DNA from: Acidimicrobiales bacterium
GTDB lineage: Bacteria; Actinomycetota; Acidimicrobiia; Acidimicrobiales; SZUA-35
NCBI GenBank assembly: GCA_020630065.1
Contig: JAHDCC010000002.1
Coordinates: forward strand, 1-51,545
Length of the DNA: 51,545 bases
Reading direction: 5' to 3'
Both the position numbers and the translations under genes were made by a program. The notes below the pieces were generated by a model that saw nothing but the letters and a program-made list of their open reading frames with translations, made no database searches and was not told where the DNA came from. Within the stretch, counting starts at the first letter, position 1. Each line of letters starts with the position of its first letter. Below are positions 1-8,499 of this stretch, piece by piece.

Positions 1-11
1 GCTTGCAGGCG

Positions 12-83
12 TGCCCCCGGCAAGAATCGAACTTGCGCTCATGGTTTAGGAAACCAATGCTCTATCCACTGAGCTACGGGGGC
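12..83 (-). tRNA. tRNA-Arg(CCT)
   Basis: The minus strand folds as a full cloverleaf. A 7-bp acceptor stem (GCCCCCG with CGGGGGC) encloses a D arm with TAGCTCAGTGGATAGAGCA, an anticodon loop TTCCTAA giving anticodon CCT, and a T arm with GTTCGATTC. The base after the acceptor stem is A (discriminator) and the next bases are not CCA, so the CCA end must be added after transcription. There is no long variable arm. The anticodon reads AGG arginine codons. Confidence 0.95.
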
Positions 84-322
84 CAGACCACAGGTTAACC
101 ATTTCACTGTGTTTCTGAACCGCGTAGCATCGGATAGTAAAGATTTCGAACAACGCCTGCTCTCGGCCTAGAGGCGAGGGTCGAATCATAGAACAGATAA
201 CGGCGGTGTGATCGGGGTGCTTTAATCGCTTGCTGGAAGTTGTCGGCCGCAATGTCGCTACGAAGTAAGCAAAAACCACTTTAGTCGATGCTCTGACCTG
301 CGATCCCACTAGCGTTGGAGTC

Positions 323-1192
323 ATGGCTATGGCGCACATGTTGGTCAACCCGGCGGCGCGAAAGGGTAAAGGCGGCGGCACGGCGGACACTGTTGAACAA
401 CTTCTACAAAACCAAAGTCGCGGCGTAACCAGAATCGAACCCGAATCAGCCAACGACGTCGCAGAACAAGTACAGGCTGCACATAAACAAGGTATGGAAC
501 GGCTGATCATTGTTGGTGGCGACGGCATCATACATTTGGCGCTGCCCGCTCTCGCCCAAACCGGTATCGAAGTCGGCATCGTCCCGTCAGGAACCGGAAA
601 CGACTTCTCCCGGGCGCTCGGCATCCCGACCAACACCAAAAAAGCGGTCGAAGCGGCCCTCGGCGACTGTTCACCCATCGACCTTCTACGATCTGGCGAC
701 CGTTGGGCCGCCAGCGTCGTCACCGGAGGATGGTCCGGAGACGTCAACGAACGAGCCGCCAAAATACGTTTCCCGAAAGGTCAACACCGGTACACCGTCG
801 CCACACTGCTCGAACTGGGCGGCCTCGCCCCAACACCTCTCCGTCTCGAAATAGACGGTCAAACCCACGAGATGGAAGCAACGTTGTTTGCTGTTGGTAA
901 CACCGCCTACTTCGGCGGCGGGATGAAAGTCTGCCCGGCAGCGCTGCCCGACGACGGTCTTCTCGAAGTCGCAGTGCTAGCCCCAGTCTCGGGTCGGCAA
1001 CTCGTCCCGATAATCCCAAAGATTTTTCCTGGTAAACACGTAAATCACCCGAAAGTTTCAGTGTGGCGAGGTAGTTCAGTGAAACTGTCAACCCCAGCGC
1101 CACTCTGGGCTGACGGCGAAAAGTTCGGAATAGGTGACACTGAACTCACCGTTGTGCCCGGAGCGCTACAGGTTGCGGGTGTATCTACCTAG
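323..1192 (+). CDS. Diacylglycerol kinase-like lipid kinase (DagK/YegS family)
   Basis: Probable cytoplasmic or membrane-peripheral lipid kinase that phosphorylates diacylglycerol or a related lipid with ATP. The sequence shows the N-terminal nucleotide-binding region with NPAARKGKG (residues 9-17), the GGDG motif at 65-68 and GTGNDF at 90-95, followed by the beta-rich C-terminal domain. The length of 289 residues is typical of the family. The base-rich position after GGDG reads IIH rather than the usual TIN, a mild deviation. A second ATG at 329 lies 8 nt after GGAG (317-320) and fits a ribosome binding site better than the ATG at 323, so the protein may be two residues shorter. The exact lipid substrate cannot be read from sequence. 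Confidence 0.88.
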   Translation: MAMAHMLVNPAARKGKGGGTADTVEQLLQNQSRGVTRIEPESANDVAEQVQAAHKQGMERLIIVGGDGIIHLALPALAQTGIEVGIVPSGTGNDFSRALGIPTNTKKAVEAALGDCSPIDLLRSGDRWAASVVTGGWSGDVNERAAKIRFPKGQHRYTVATLLELGGLAPTPLRLEIDGQTHEMEATLFAVGNTAYFGGGMKVCPAALPDDGLLEVAVLAPVSGRQLVPIIPKIFPGKHVNHPKVSVWRGSSVKLSTPAPLWADGEKFGIGDTELTVVPGALQVAGVST

Positions 1193-1246
1193 TCGTCTTA
1201 GGTAATCAGGTACACGTAACAGCTGAACTTGTCGCAATGGTGAAAG

Positions 1247-2911
1247 ATGCGGTCACGCCTATACGCACGCCAATTACGCGGTTATACTGCGTCTGCAGGG
1301 TCGTTGGTGAAGTCGGGTCACCCTACTAATGTGCGGACGGGAGCAGTCGTGATCGACGGTGACTACAAAGTCGAGGAACCGCAAAGTGCTGGCCTCTCCC
1401 GCATCTGGTTAGGTCTGGGCCTGGGGTCGTTAATCCTTCTTGTAGCGATGACATCGCTCGTCGCTTTCAGCCTGGCCGACACCGAAACTTCCGACTCAGC
1501 CGACCCGACCAACGATTCCGATCCGGCAAACCCGGCGGCTGGTGCATCATACATTGCGCCTCAAGACGTGAATGGGTCAACTGTCCAAGTCGTTGGCCTC
1601 GACGAAAACGACGACGTGCTCTGTGCCGGGTCGGGAACAATCGTCACCCCATCCGGTCAGGTCCTTACCAGCGCTCAAGTTGTCACCATGTCCGAAGATT
1701 GCAGGTTTACTAGCCTCGCGGTGGCGGTGAGCGTTGAACCTGAATCGGCTCCCGTCCTGGCCTACGAAGCCGAACTGCTCGCAACCGACGCTGTACTCGA
1801 CATCGCGGTAGTGCGAATGGTCAACAACATTGCAGACGGAACGCCGCTCACCGAAAAGTTTTCGGCCCCCACACTCGGTAACAGCGATGACGTACGTGAA
1901 CGAGACGAAATAACGTTGAGTGGTTTCTCATCCGCTGGCGACGAGTCGTTGCGAACCGTTGACACATGGATCACCGGCTTCGCTCAACGATCAGGTGTCC
2001 CCGCCGCTCAACTTCTCCAAACTAACAGCAAAACGATTCCCGGGTTCGCTGGCGCAACTGCCACCGATTCCAGCGGACGAGTAATAGGCGTGGTCGGCTC
2101 AAGCGCCATCGAAGAAGAACCCAGCTGCCTCGACCTTCCACCAGCGGTCGGAGCGGAACAGTCCGATCAGCCCGGATGTCAAAAACCGGACGACGCAGTC
2201 AACGTGGTACGCCCAATAAACGTCGCTCTTAAAATCGTTGAAGAAGCCGAAGGGGCGCTACCAATACAGTTGGAATCGTCAGACGAAGGCTACGACCTTT
2301 CGAACCTGCGGTTCAGTAACCCTCGGTTCAGCATTGGTCAAACCGATAACCGGCCAGACGAGATCGTCCGCACCGCACGGTCAGGTGTCAACCAACTTTG
2401 CCTATTCGTCGACTGGTTCGGTATGCCAGCTGGGGCATCATGGGACGCCATCTGGTATCTCGACGGTCGACCACGCCTCGACTACAGTCTCCGTGACGAA
2501 GTTTGGGAAAACGAAGTCGAAGGCGAAAACTTCTGGGTATGTGCTTCAGATAATAATGGGCTAGCTGCCGGAACCTACGAAGTCGGGTTTTTTATCAACG
2601 ACGACAATATTTTTGCTGAAGGTTTTGTCCTAACCGACGAACCTGTCGACCTGCATGAAGTGACTTGGACAAACGACGTCGAAAGCGACGCCGAAATATG
2701 CAGCCTCGCTATCAACCCGAAAGGTTCCGGCCCCGTCGGGTTAAACGAACTGTCGGCCAGCGAAACCATCAAACCAGGCGAATCGATAACCTTTGAAATT
2801 CCTGAAAGCACTATCGTCGCTGCAGCCGACGACTGTAACGGTACTCGGCTAGCGATTCAGCTCGAAGGCCTCGAAGTCGACGGCCCTAAAGACTACAGCA
2901 TCGGGACGTAA
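1247..2911 (+). CDS. Membrane-anchored trypsin-fold protein, probably catalytically inactive
   Basis: One transmembrane helix (about residues 52-77) is followed by an acidic Ser/Thr/Pro linker and an HtrA-like serine-protease fold (about 108-290). The GSGTIV...G.VLT core is clear, but the position of the catalytic His is Gln144 (LTSAQVV instead of LTNAHVV). The Ser position is Ala268 (PGFAGAT instead of PGNSGGP). The Asp (Asp185, LDIAVV) is kept. The C-terminal part (about 350-554) holds two beta-rich, cysteine-containing extracytoplasmic domains I do not recognise. It probably binds rather than cuts its partner. The first 34 codons look unlike protein; a GTG at 1349, in frame and 5 nt after GGGAG, is a better start and puts the helix near the N-terminus. 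Confidence 0.8.
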   Translation: MRSRLYARQLRGYTASAGSLVKSGHPTNVRTGAVVIDGDYKVEEPQSAGLSRIWLGLGLGSLILLVAMTSLVAFSLADTETSDSADPTNDSDPANPAAGASYIAPQDVNGSTVQVVGLDENDDVLCAGSGTIVTPSGQVLTSAQVVTMSEDCRFTSLAVAVSVEPESAPVLAYEAELLATDAVLDIAVVRMVNNIADGTPLTEKFSAPTLGNSDDVRERDEITLSGFSSAGDESLRTVDTWITGFAQRSGVPAAQLLQTNSKTIPGFAGATATDSSGRVIGVVGSSAIEEEPSCLDLPPAVGAEQSDQPGCQKPDDAVNVVRPINVALKIVEEAEGALPIQLESSDEGYDLSNLRFSNPRFSIGQTDNRPDEIVRTARSGVNQLCLFVDWFGMPAGASWDAIWYLDGRPRLDYSLRDEVWENEVEGENFWVCASDNNGLAAGTYEVGFFINDDNIFAEGFVLTDEPVDLHEVTWTNDVESDAEICSLAINPKGSGPVGLNELSASETIKPGESITFEIPESTIVAAADDCNGTRLAIQLEGLEVDGPKDYSIGT

Positions 2912-3015
2912 CCATCGCCGTCGAGTTGCGCTACAATCAATCAGTTGTAGATTCTCCATCTTCTCCCGTCTCGTTCTGTGTTTGCGGTGAATGAGCTAGT
3001 AAGGTAAGTCGGCCT

Positions 3016-3798
3016 ATGAACATCGAAGAACAACGAAACCGGCTTTCGTCGGTGCTCCTAGTTGAAGACCCGACCGACGGCCTTTGGGAACTTTGTGATT
3101 CAGGTGACGCCGACCTTGTCATACCTGAACTCCCAGCCCTGCGCCTCGAACAAGATCCGGTCCATAAACACAAAGACGTTCTTGCCCACACCATTAAGGT
3201 GACCTCAAAAACCCGGGCCGATCTCACCTTGCGGCTCGCTGCGTTGTTCCATGACATCGGTAAACCGGCGACCCGACGGTTCGGTAACGACGGTGTCACG
3301 TTCCGCCACCACGAAGCGGTCGGAGCGAAAATAACTCGGAGCCGTCTCCGTAAACTCGAATTCGAAAAAGAAATCGTCGACAACGTAACTGAACTGGTTA
3401 GGCTCTCTGGCCGGTTCAAAGGATACGCCGACGGATGGTCCGACGCCGCCGTTCGACGGTACTGCCGCGACGCCGGACCGCTACTCGGGCTGCTTAACGA
3501 ACTAGTGCGGAGCGACTGCACCACCAAAAACAAACACAAAGAAGCCAAACTTCAAGCCGACATCGACGAACTTGAGCATCGGATAGTTGACTTAGCCCAT
3601 CAGGAACGACTGGCCGCTGAACGTCCACAATTGGACGGAAACGCCATCATGGAACGCTACGGAATCTCGGGCGGCCCCGAAGTGGGGAAGGCGTTGAAAT
3701 TCCTTCTCATCCTCAAACGCACTGAAGGTACACTTTCGGTCGACGAAATCGAATCCCGTCTCGACACTTGGTGGGCCGAGAACATCGGGACACCTTAA
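3016..3798 (+). CDS. Stand-alone HD-domain protein related to the C-terminal half of CCA-adding enzyme
   Basis: The protein carries an HD phosphohydrolase domain with histidines near 50-54, the HD pair at His79-Asp80 (LFHDIGKP) and RHHE at 97-100. It is followed by the RNA-binding tail of bacterial CCA tRNA nucleotidyltransferases (RPQLDGNAIMERYGI, about residues 208-222). The nucleotidyltransferase head that normally precedes this in about 480-residue actinobacterial enzymes is absent, and the 104 bases upstream cannot encode it. So this is either a paralogue with only phosphatase/phosphodiesterase activity or half of a split system. The stop codon overlaps that of the converging cbiB gene in a shared TTAA. 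Family is confident; function is not. Confidence 0.82.
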   Translation: MNIEEQRNRLSSVLLVEDPTDGLWELCDSGDADLVIPELPALRLEQDPVHKHKDVLAHTIKVTSKTRADLTLRLAALFHDIGKPATRRFGNDGVTFRHHEAVGAKITRSRLRKLEFEKEIVDNVTELVRLSGRFKGYADGWSDAAVRRYCRDAGPLLGLLNELVRSDCTTKNKHKEAKLQADIDELEHRIVDLAHQERLAAERPQLDGNAIMERYGISGGPEVGKALKFLLILKRTEGTLSVDEIESRLDTWWAENIGTP

Positions 3799-4808
3799 CG
3801 TCGACGACCGCTAACGGTTCGCCGGGTGCATGCGTGACCCAACATCAGAGCCGTAGGCAGCCCTGCCATAATCGACACCACCCGATTCGACAACACAACA
3901 CACCGGGCTATGTCATCGGGGGTGGGCGCTCGACCGGTGCCAAGCGTTCCCCGTTGCTCCACCCGACCGCTGTAACTGTTCGTTCCCCCTAAGGTGACGT
4001 CGAGGGCGGAAGCAAACGCAGCCTCGATCAGTCCACCGTTCGGTGACGGATGTTTTTTGCCGTCATCGAACGCAGTAGCCAAAATTTCCGACGACGGAAC
4101 GTCGAAACCGGCCAAGGTTCTCGACGCCAACACAGTAGCGAACACTGAAAGGCGGGCGGGAACCCAGTTGGCAACGTCATCTAGGTTGGCCGACGCCCAA
4201 CCAAAGTTCTCGTAACGTTTGTTGTGGTGACCGACCATAGCGTCAAGAGTGTTAATCGTACGGTGAAGCCACACACCGGCTGCGCCGGTGAAAACCCCGA
4301 ACGTTAGAACCGCCGTCGCGGCGTCGACGGTGTTCTCGGCTACCGACTCGATCACGGCTCGCGTGATTTCTTCAGGAGAAAGCTTCGAAGCGTCCCGCCC
4401 AACGAGATGAGGTAAAAGTAGGCGAGCCCCGTCAACATCTCCATCGTCAAGCAGTCTCTTGATCCGAAGAGCGGTGTCTCCCAACATTTTCCCACCGCTG
4501 CTGGCAGCCACAAAAACAGCGGTGTCGACAACGCCGACGCCGCCCGGTAATACCCGCACTGCCCGTCGCACAGCGCCCGCGCTGAGCAGCGACGCAGCGA
4601 GAGATAGGGCTAGGTGGCCGGTTCCGGCGAGGCGCGAATCGTCGTAGGTTTTAGATTCGAGCAGTTCGAGGCCTTGACCGAGCCAGGCTACCGGATGATA
4701 ACGGTTTGGAGGCTCGGCCGACGCCCGGTCGACGAGTACCCCAACAAGCGTGCCTACGCTGCGTCTCAGCGCCATGTCGCGAACCGGTTTAGACAACGTA
4801 AGGATCAT
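3795..4808 (-). CDS. cbiB: Adenosylcobinamide-phosphate synthase (CbiB/CobD)
   Basis: Integral membrane enzyme of late cobalamin synthesis that joins adenosylcobyric acid to aminopropanol (or its phosphate) to give adenosylcobinamide (phosphate). Family marks are HPVAWLG near residue 38, the GRD...SPEE...VIESVAENTVDA segment (about 136-160), and NTLDAMVGHHNKRYENFGW followed by LDDVANWVPARL (about 185-220). The 337-residue length is normal. Its start overlaps the stop of the upstream CobC-like gene by 4 bp (ATGA), indicating translational coupling. The two are successive enzymes of one pathway: one makes the aminopropanol arm, the other attaches it. Naming differs between Salmonella (cbiB) and Pseudomonas (cobD). 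Confidence 0.93.
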   Translation of the reverse strand: MILTLSKPVRDMALRRSVGTLVGVLVDRASAEPPNRYHPVAWLGQGLELLESKTYDDSRLAGTGHLALSLAASLLSAGAVRRAVRVLPGGVGVVDTAVFVAASSGGKMLGDTALRIKRLLDDGDVDGARLLLPHLVGRDASKLSPEEITRAVIESVAENTVDAATAVLTFGVFTGAAGVWLHRTINTLDAMVGHHNKRYENFGWASANLDDVANWVPARLSVFATVLASRTLAGFDVPSSEILATAFDDGKKHPSPNGGLIEAAFASALDVTLGGTNSYSGRVEQRGTLGTGRAPTPDDIARCVVLSNRVVSIMAGLPTALMLGHACTRRTVSGRRR

Positions 4809-5740
4809 CGATGACCGCTTCGACTGATTTCGGATACGACCCGGTCAAACGAGTCGGGGGAGGGAAGGGCCACTCGGTGAGTGTCAGTAAGACCGAAGCT
4901 GGCGCAGTCTCGAACAATAATTCCGGCCGGAGCTAACCGTTCTTTGAGCCCTCGAGTATTTGGCAACAGGACCCAGTTCGCCGAAGACGGAGAAACTTCC
5001 AGTCCTAATAGCTTCAACTCGTTCACGAACCGATCGCGAAGCTTGGCGGTGTCGATCGCCCAACCCGTCAGGTCGGTTAGTGCTAACAGTTCGGGGATAA
5101 GCCCCAACGCTAGCCCGTTAACAGCCCACCTGGGTTGGAGCTGCCTAACCGCATCCGCTTCATTAACCGTGGGCGCAATCACATATCCCAAACGAAGACC
5201 TGGACAGCTCCAAAGTTTAGTCAACGAGCCGAGCCGCCAAGAAGCTTCATCGCCCCGAGTCCATCGACCGGTCGCTAACGGATAAAACGCTTCATCCCAC
5301 ACCAGGGCCGAATCGTCCGCCGCCGCCAACGCCCCCATCGGGTTATTCGGGTTCGACCTCCACCGGTTGTCGGCCTTCGCCACAGCCGAGCTGTCGGTTA
5401 CCGTCGGTAGGTGCCGTCGATAGAGCGAAAACTCGGGCTCTGTGATCGTCCCCGCCTCGACGATCTGAGCGACCAGGGCGATCGCTTCCGCCCCGCCGTT
5501 CGTCAGCACGAACCGACGCGGATCAACCCCGATCTTCTCAGCCAGAAGCCGACTGCCGGCCTCTGGGTCTGGGTATTCGGTGACCAGGCCCACATGGTTG
5601 ACCAACAACTCTGCGACTGGGGGAGCAAACGGGTTAAGGCTAGCGCTCAGGTCCAAAACCTGGGCCGGGTCCAACCCAAACCTGGCTGCTACCCGTCGAC
5701 CATCACCGCCATGTTGGCCAGTTGGCCCGATTGAACTCAT
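4805..5740 (-). CDS. cobC: PLP-dependent aminotransferase-like protein, probable threonine-phosphate decarboxylase (CobC/CobD)
   Basis: Class I/II aminotransferase fold. The N-terminal HGGD motif (residues 10-13) is typical of L-threonine-O-3-phosphate decarboxylases, which make (R)-1-amino-2-propanol phosphate for cobalamin. SNPNNPMG matches the family's NPNNP substrate loop. The PLP lysine is Lys175 in LGSLTKLW, followed by CPGLRLGY. At 311 residues it is somewhat shorter than the usual 330-360, with compact inter-motif loops. It overlaps cbiB by 4 bp, which supports a cobalamin role over histidinol-phosphate aminotransferase, the main alternative. No cobalamin riboswitch is visible in the 33 bases upstream. 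Confidence 0.85.
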   Translation of the reverse strand: MSSIGPTGQHGGDGRRVAARFGLDPAQVLDLSASLNPFAPPVAELLVNHVGLVTEYPDPEAGSRLLAEKIGVDPRRFVLTNGGAEAIALVAQIVEAGTITEPEFSLYRRHLPTVTDSSAVAKADNRWRSNPNNPMGALAAADDSALVWDEAFYPLATGRWTRGDEASWRLGSLTKLWSCPGLRLGYVIAPTVNEADAVRQLQPRWAVNGLALGLIPELLALTDLTGWAIDTAKLRDRFVNELKLLGLEVSPSSANWVLLPNTRGLKERLAPAGIIVRDCASFGLTDTHRVALPSPDSFDRVVSEISRSGHR

Positions 5741-5773
5741 GGAACCGATGATTGCAGCTGATCGATCGATTCG

Positions 5774-6802
5774 CTACTTAATCGGATAGCCGTATCGAAG
5801 GAGTGACGGCAACGTCATCGTGGTAACTAGCGCCTTGTTAGGCGCCGACAACTTTGAACGCCACGCCTCATCTTGACGGAGCGTCAACGAGTCTCCACTG
5901 GTGAACCGCATCGGATTCCCGGAAGCCGAATGCATGGTTTTGCTTAACTGCACGTTAGGGCCGTCTATAAAGTCGAGGTCACCAGCGTCGAGTTCCACCC
6001 CAACAAAATCGGCGATGTCGGTTAAGCTCTGGACCGGGTTCTCAAGAAACGATTCGTATCGTAAACGAAGCGTCGGAACTGTACGTCCAAGAATGTCAAA
6101 AGCCGAGTTGTCGGTAACCCAACGAAGCGCAGTACGAGACGGCCTGTACCGGGGCATCAGCTTGCCTGCTGTTTCGGGACGTTCGACTTTCTTGGTCCAT
6201 GAATGAGCGACACCTCGCGGGTCCCGAACAACATGAAGGACCCGAACGTCAAGATGGGGTCCGGCGGCCAGTAGACCAGCGGTGCTCACATGTTTCGACG
6301 ATTCAAGTAACACCGGTGGCTGGTTGCTAGACGGCCCGTGAGGAATCGAAGCCGCAGCATCGAGCAGTCGATGATAATACGACACATATTTTTCTTGCTC
6401 AGAGTCGAGAACCCCGCTGCGCACAGCTTTCAAGATCGATCCGAAACGTCGAGACCGATCAAGCTTGTACCGCATATCGATAACGTCGTCTACGGCAATG
6501 TTGTCCCATCCGCCAAACGCCTGTTCCCCAACCGCAGACCAGAACGGACACTCCCCAAACGTTTGGCCGCAACCGCAACGTTCCTGAGCGACGACGCCTC
6601 GCTCCCAAAGATGCAGGGTTTCACCAACCGACCGGGTAGCTGGCAGTTCGTTGATCAGTTTCTCGATCAGAGTCGACCCGGACCGCCCCATGCCCCCAAT
6701 GAATAGGACTTTGGTTCGTTTCGGGGAAACGTCATCGTTGGTGGTGTCTTTTGTGGCCAAGGTCGCTCCGCCAGCTGACTGGTTTGCCGTGGTCATACCC
6801 AA
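5774..6802 (-). CDS. PAPS-dependent sulfotransferase family protein (first of a pair)
   Basis: Probable transfer of sulfate from PAPS to a carbohydrate, lipid or small molecule. The 5'-phosphosulfate loop is visible as GGMGRSGST (about residues 36-44), and the 3'-phosphate motif as VVRDPRGVAHSW (about 190-201). An N-terminal stretch of about 28 polar residues precedes the domain. The ATG at 6802 overlaps the stop of the upstream sulfotransferase by 10 bp. The next ATG at 6796 gives the classic 4-bp ATGA overlap and is the likelier start. A 33-base gap separates it from the cobalamin genes on the same strand, so co-transcription is possible. Acceptor unknown. Confidence 0.85.
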   Translation of the reverse strand: MGMTTANQSAGGATLATKDTTNDDVSPKRTKVLFIGGMGRSGSTLIEKLINELPATRSVGETLHLWERGVVAQERCGCGQTFGECPFWSAVGEQAFGGWDNIAVDDVIDMRYKLDRSRRFGSILKAVRSGVLDSEQEKYVSYYHRLLDAAASIPHGPSSNQPPVLLESSKHVSTAGLLAAGPHLDVRVLHVVRDPRGVAHSWTKKVERPETAGKLMPRYRPSRTALRWVTDNSAFDILGRTVPTLRLRYESFLENPVQSLTDIADFVGVELDAGDLDFIDGPNVQLSKTMHSASGNPMRFTSGDSLTLRQDEAWRSKLSAPNKALVTTMTLPSLLRYGYPIK

Positions 6803-7734
6803 TCCATTGAACGGCCGACAAGCTCTTCGACTTTTTGAATGTCTTCAGTCAGTTCGTCTGTTAGTCGAGCCCGTAGCGCTGGGTCAAATGTGTCTTTGCT
6901 TTTCTTGTTCCAAGCAGAGAACGCTTTTGGTGAGTAGTCGCTGATACCTAAGAAGTCTACGACCTGCCGGTAGATGGCCGACGGGTTCTGGTACATGTCC
7001 TCACTGCGCAGAATCAGCAGCTGCTCGGATGGGTAGGCATCCATCCATCGTTTGAGACCACGGCTATATCGGCCTTGGTCGACGTAAGAATAGTGTTGAT
7101 GGGGAAAGCTCACGTAGCCCGGGTCGTGAAGCATCATGTCTTCCTCCCCTTCACAACGAAGCTGTTCTGCATCGAGAGCTTCTTCAAAACCTAGCGTTTC
7201 GATTCCTTGTCGAGTGCGTTCACCCCAATGGCCGAATGCTCGGTCGATCGGGTTACGAAGCAGAATAATTATTTTCGACTGTGGCGTTGTTCGCCGGGCT
7301 CGCCCTGCCGCATGAGGGTGGTAAAGGTAGTAGGGGGTAGCTTCACCCACCAAAAGTTTTCGGCCCGCCCGCTTACAGCGAAGGTTGTGAGCCATTCGGG
7401 TCGGGAAATGGGATCGGTACCATGCGTCGCCTCGACCGTAGTTCACATCGAAGTAGTATGCACCTTTGCGATTTTCTGGGGAGGGGAACAGCGGACGAAC
7501 CTCAGGATGTTCTAAAACCCAACGCGCCAGCGACGTGGTTCCGCCCCTTTTAGTGCCGATTATTAGGTAGTCGGGGCGTACCCGTAGCCCCGCTGTTGCC
7601 ATACCGAAACGACGTAACGCGACTTGTGCATTAGCTCGAGTTTTCGCTGAAAGACCTTCAGGAGTCTTCTTTGGTGCACCGTACGGGGTGACTTCTGGAT
7701 ATTGGGGAACTGTTGAGGTGTCAGTCATCATCAC
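6793..7734 (-). CDS. Sulfotransferase domain protein, heparan-sulfotransferase-like (second of a pair)
   Basis: Belongs to the Sulfotransfer_1 group that includes heparan sulfate N- and O-sulfotransferases and bacterial Nod-factor-type enzymes. The PAPS 5' loop is IIGTKRGGTTSL (about residues 58-69) and the 3'-phosphate loop is LLRNPIDRAFGHW (about 154-166). A conserved YYFD, followed by WYRSHFP, lies between them. It shares little with the downstream sulfotransferase beyond the two motifs, so the pair is not a recent duplication and the two probably act on different sites or acceptors. Three ATGs in a row (7734, 7731, 7728) make the exact start uncertain. No sulfate-activation genes lie beside it, though a CysQ-like phosphatase occurs at 48.5 kb. 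Confidence 0.87.
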   Translation of the reverse strand: MMMTDTSTVPQYPEVTPYGAPKKTPEGLSAKTRANAQVALRRFGMATAGLRVRPDYLIIGTKRGGTTSLARWVLEHPEVRPLFPSPENRKGAYYFDVNYGRGDAWYRSHFPTRMAHNLRCKRAGRKLLVGEATPYYLYHPHAAGRARRTTPQSKIIILLRNPIDRAFGHWGERTRQGIETLGFEEALDAEQLRCEGEEDMMLHDPGYVSFPHQHYSYVDQGRYSRGLKRWMDAYPSEQLLILRSEDMYQNPSAIYRQVVDFLGISDYSPKAFSAWNKKSKDTFDPALRARLTDELTEDIQKVEELVGRSMDWV

Positions 7735-7853
7735 TGCTCTTATCGGCTCGATTTATCAAAATATATAGTTTGATCTGCTCGTTTTGGCTGTAAATCAGGG
7801 CGATAAACCTCTACGGCTTCGGTTAAGGCAAAATTAGTGCTAAATTTAGGATC

Positions 7854-8483
7854 GTGCTATTTCTTTGCGGACGACCAGGGTGTGGAAGGGAATCTACCGC
7901 CACCCTGCAGATAGATACACCGTCTTCGACGGTCAGTTTAGTCGACCCGAGAATAAGTCGCGACGGGGTGCCGCTTTGTGACCGTCACGCCGATTTGACT
8001 ACGCCCCCTATGGGTTGGGCGATGAACGACTTGCGGAGCAACCGAAAACTGGCTCCGGTTCCTGATCAGAATCGGCCGACAATCACGCGGACGCCTCCCC
8101 GAAGTCGACCCGCTGCCGGAGAGCTCGACGAAGACACCAAAGAGCTTAAACGTCGACGCAAAGGTTCAAGACGAGCTGAAGCCGCCGATTCGTCCAACAC
8201 CAAGACGGCGGTTGAAACTGTGGCTGAACAGCCTGAAGATTCGGGCAACACCGTCGAGATCAAAATCGACCTTGAAGCTGTTCCCAGTATCGCAACAGAA
8301 GACCCAGCTCCTGTGGCCGAAGTAGGTCCCGACTCGAGGCCGGCTCGCCGCCGTGACGCCGACAACGAAGACGATGACGGCGATAAGTTCCCGTGGCATC
8401 ATCAGTTCGAAGATGACGAGCCCGAAGAACTCCAAGCTACTTCACCGTTGCTGTCGCGGGCATTCCGGGCGACCACCGGGTAA
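7854..8483 (+). CDS. DUF3499 family protein with an N-terminal zinc-knuckle-like motif
   Basis: The first 55 residues match the actinobacterial DUF3499 pattern: Cys5 and Cys10 (CGRPGC), then ATLQ, then CDRHA with Cys42 and His45, and PPMGW. The C/C/C/H set could bind a metal. The remainder (about 60-209) is charged low-complexity sequence, rich in Arg/Lys then Asp/Glu, and probably disordered. It starts with GTG. The function of the family is not known to me. It is divergent from the sulfotransferases and convergent with gcvP. Confidence 0.75.
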   Translation: MLFLCGRPGCGRESTATLQIDTPSSTVSLVDPRISRDGVPLCDRHADLTTPPMGWAMNDLRSNRKLAPVPDQNRPTITRTPPRSRPAAGELDEDTKELKRRRKGSRRAEAADSSNTKTAVETVAEQPEDSGNTVEIKIDLEAVPSIATEDPAPVAEVGPDSRPARRRDADNEDDDGDKFPWHHQFEDDEPEELQATSPLLSRAFRATTG

Positions 8484-8499
8484 CTCAAACGCCTCCAGG

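Noticed and set aside
46-762. Minus-strand ORF of 238 codons across the tRNA and lipid kinase
   Set aside because: It reads through the tRNA gene and antisense to a clear lipid kinase. Composition is typical of a shadow frame.
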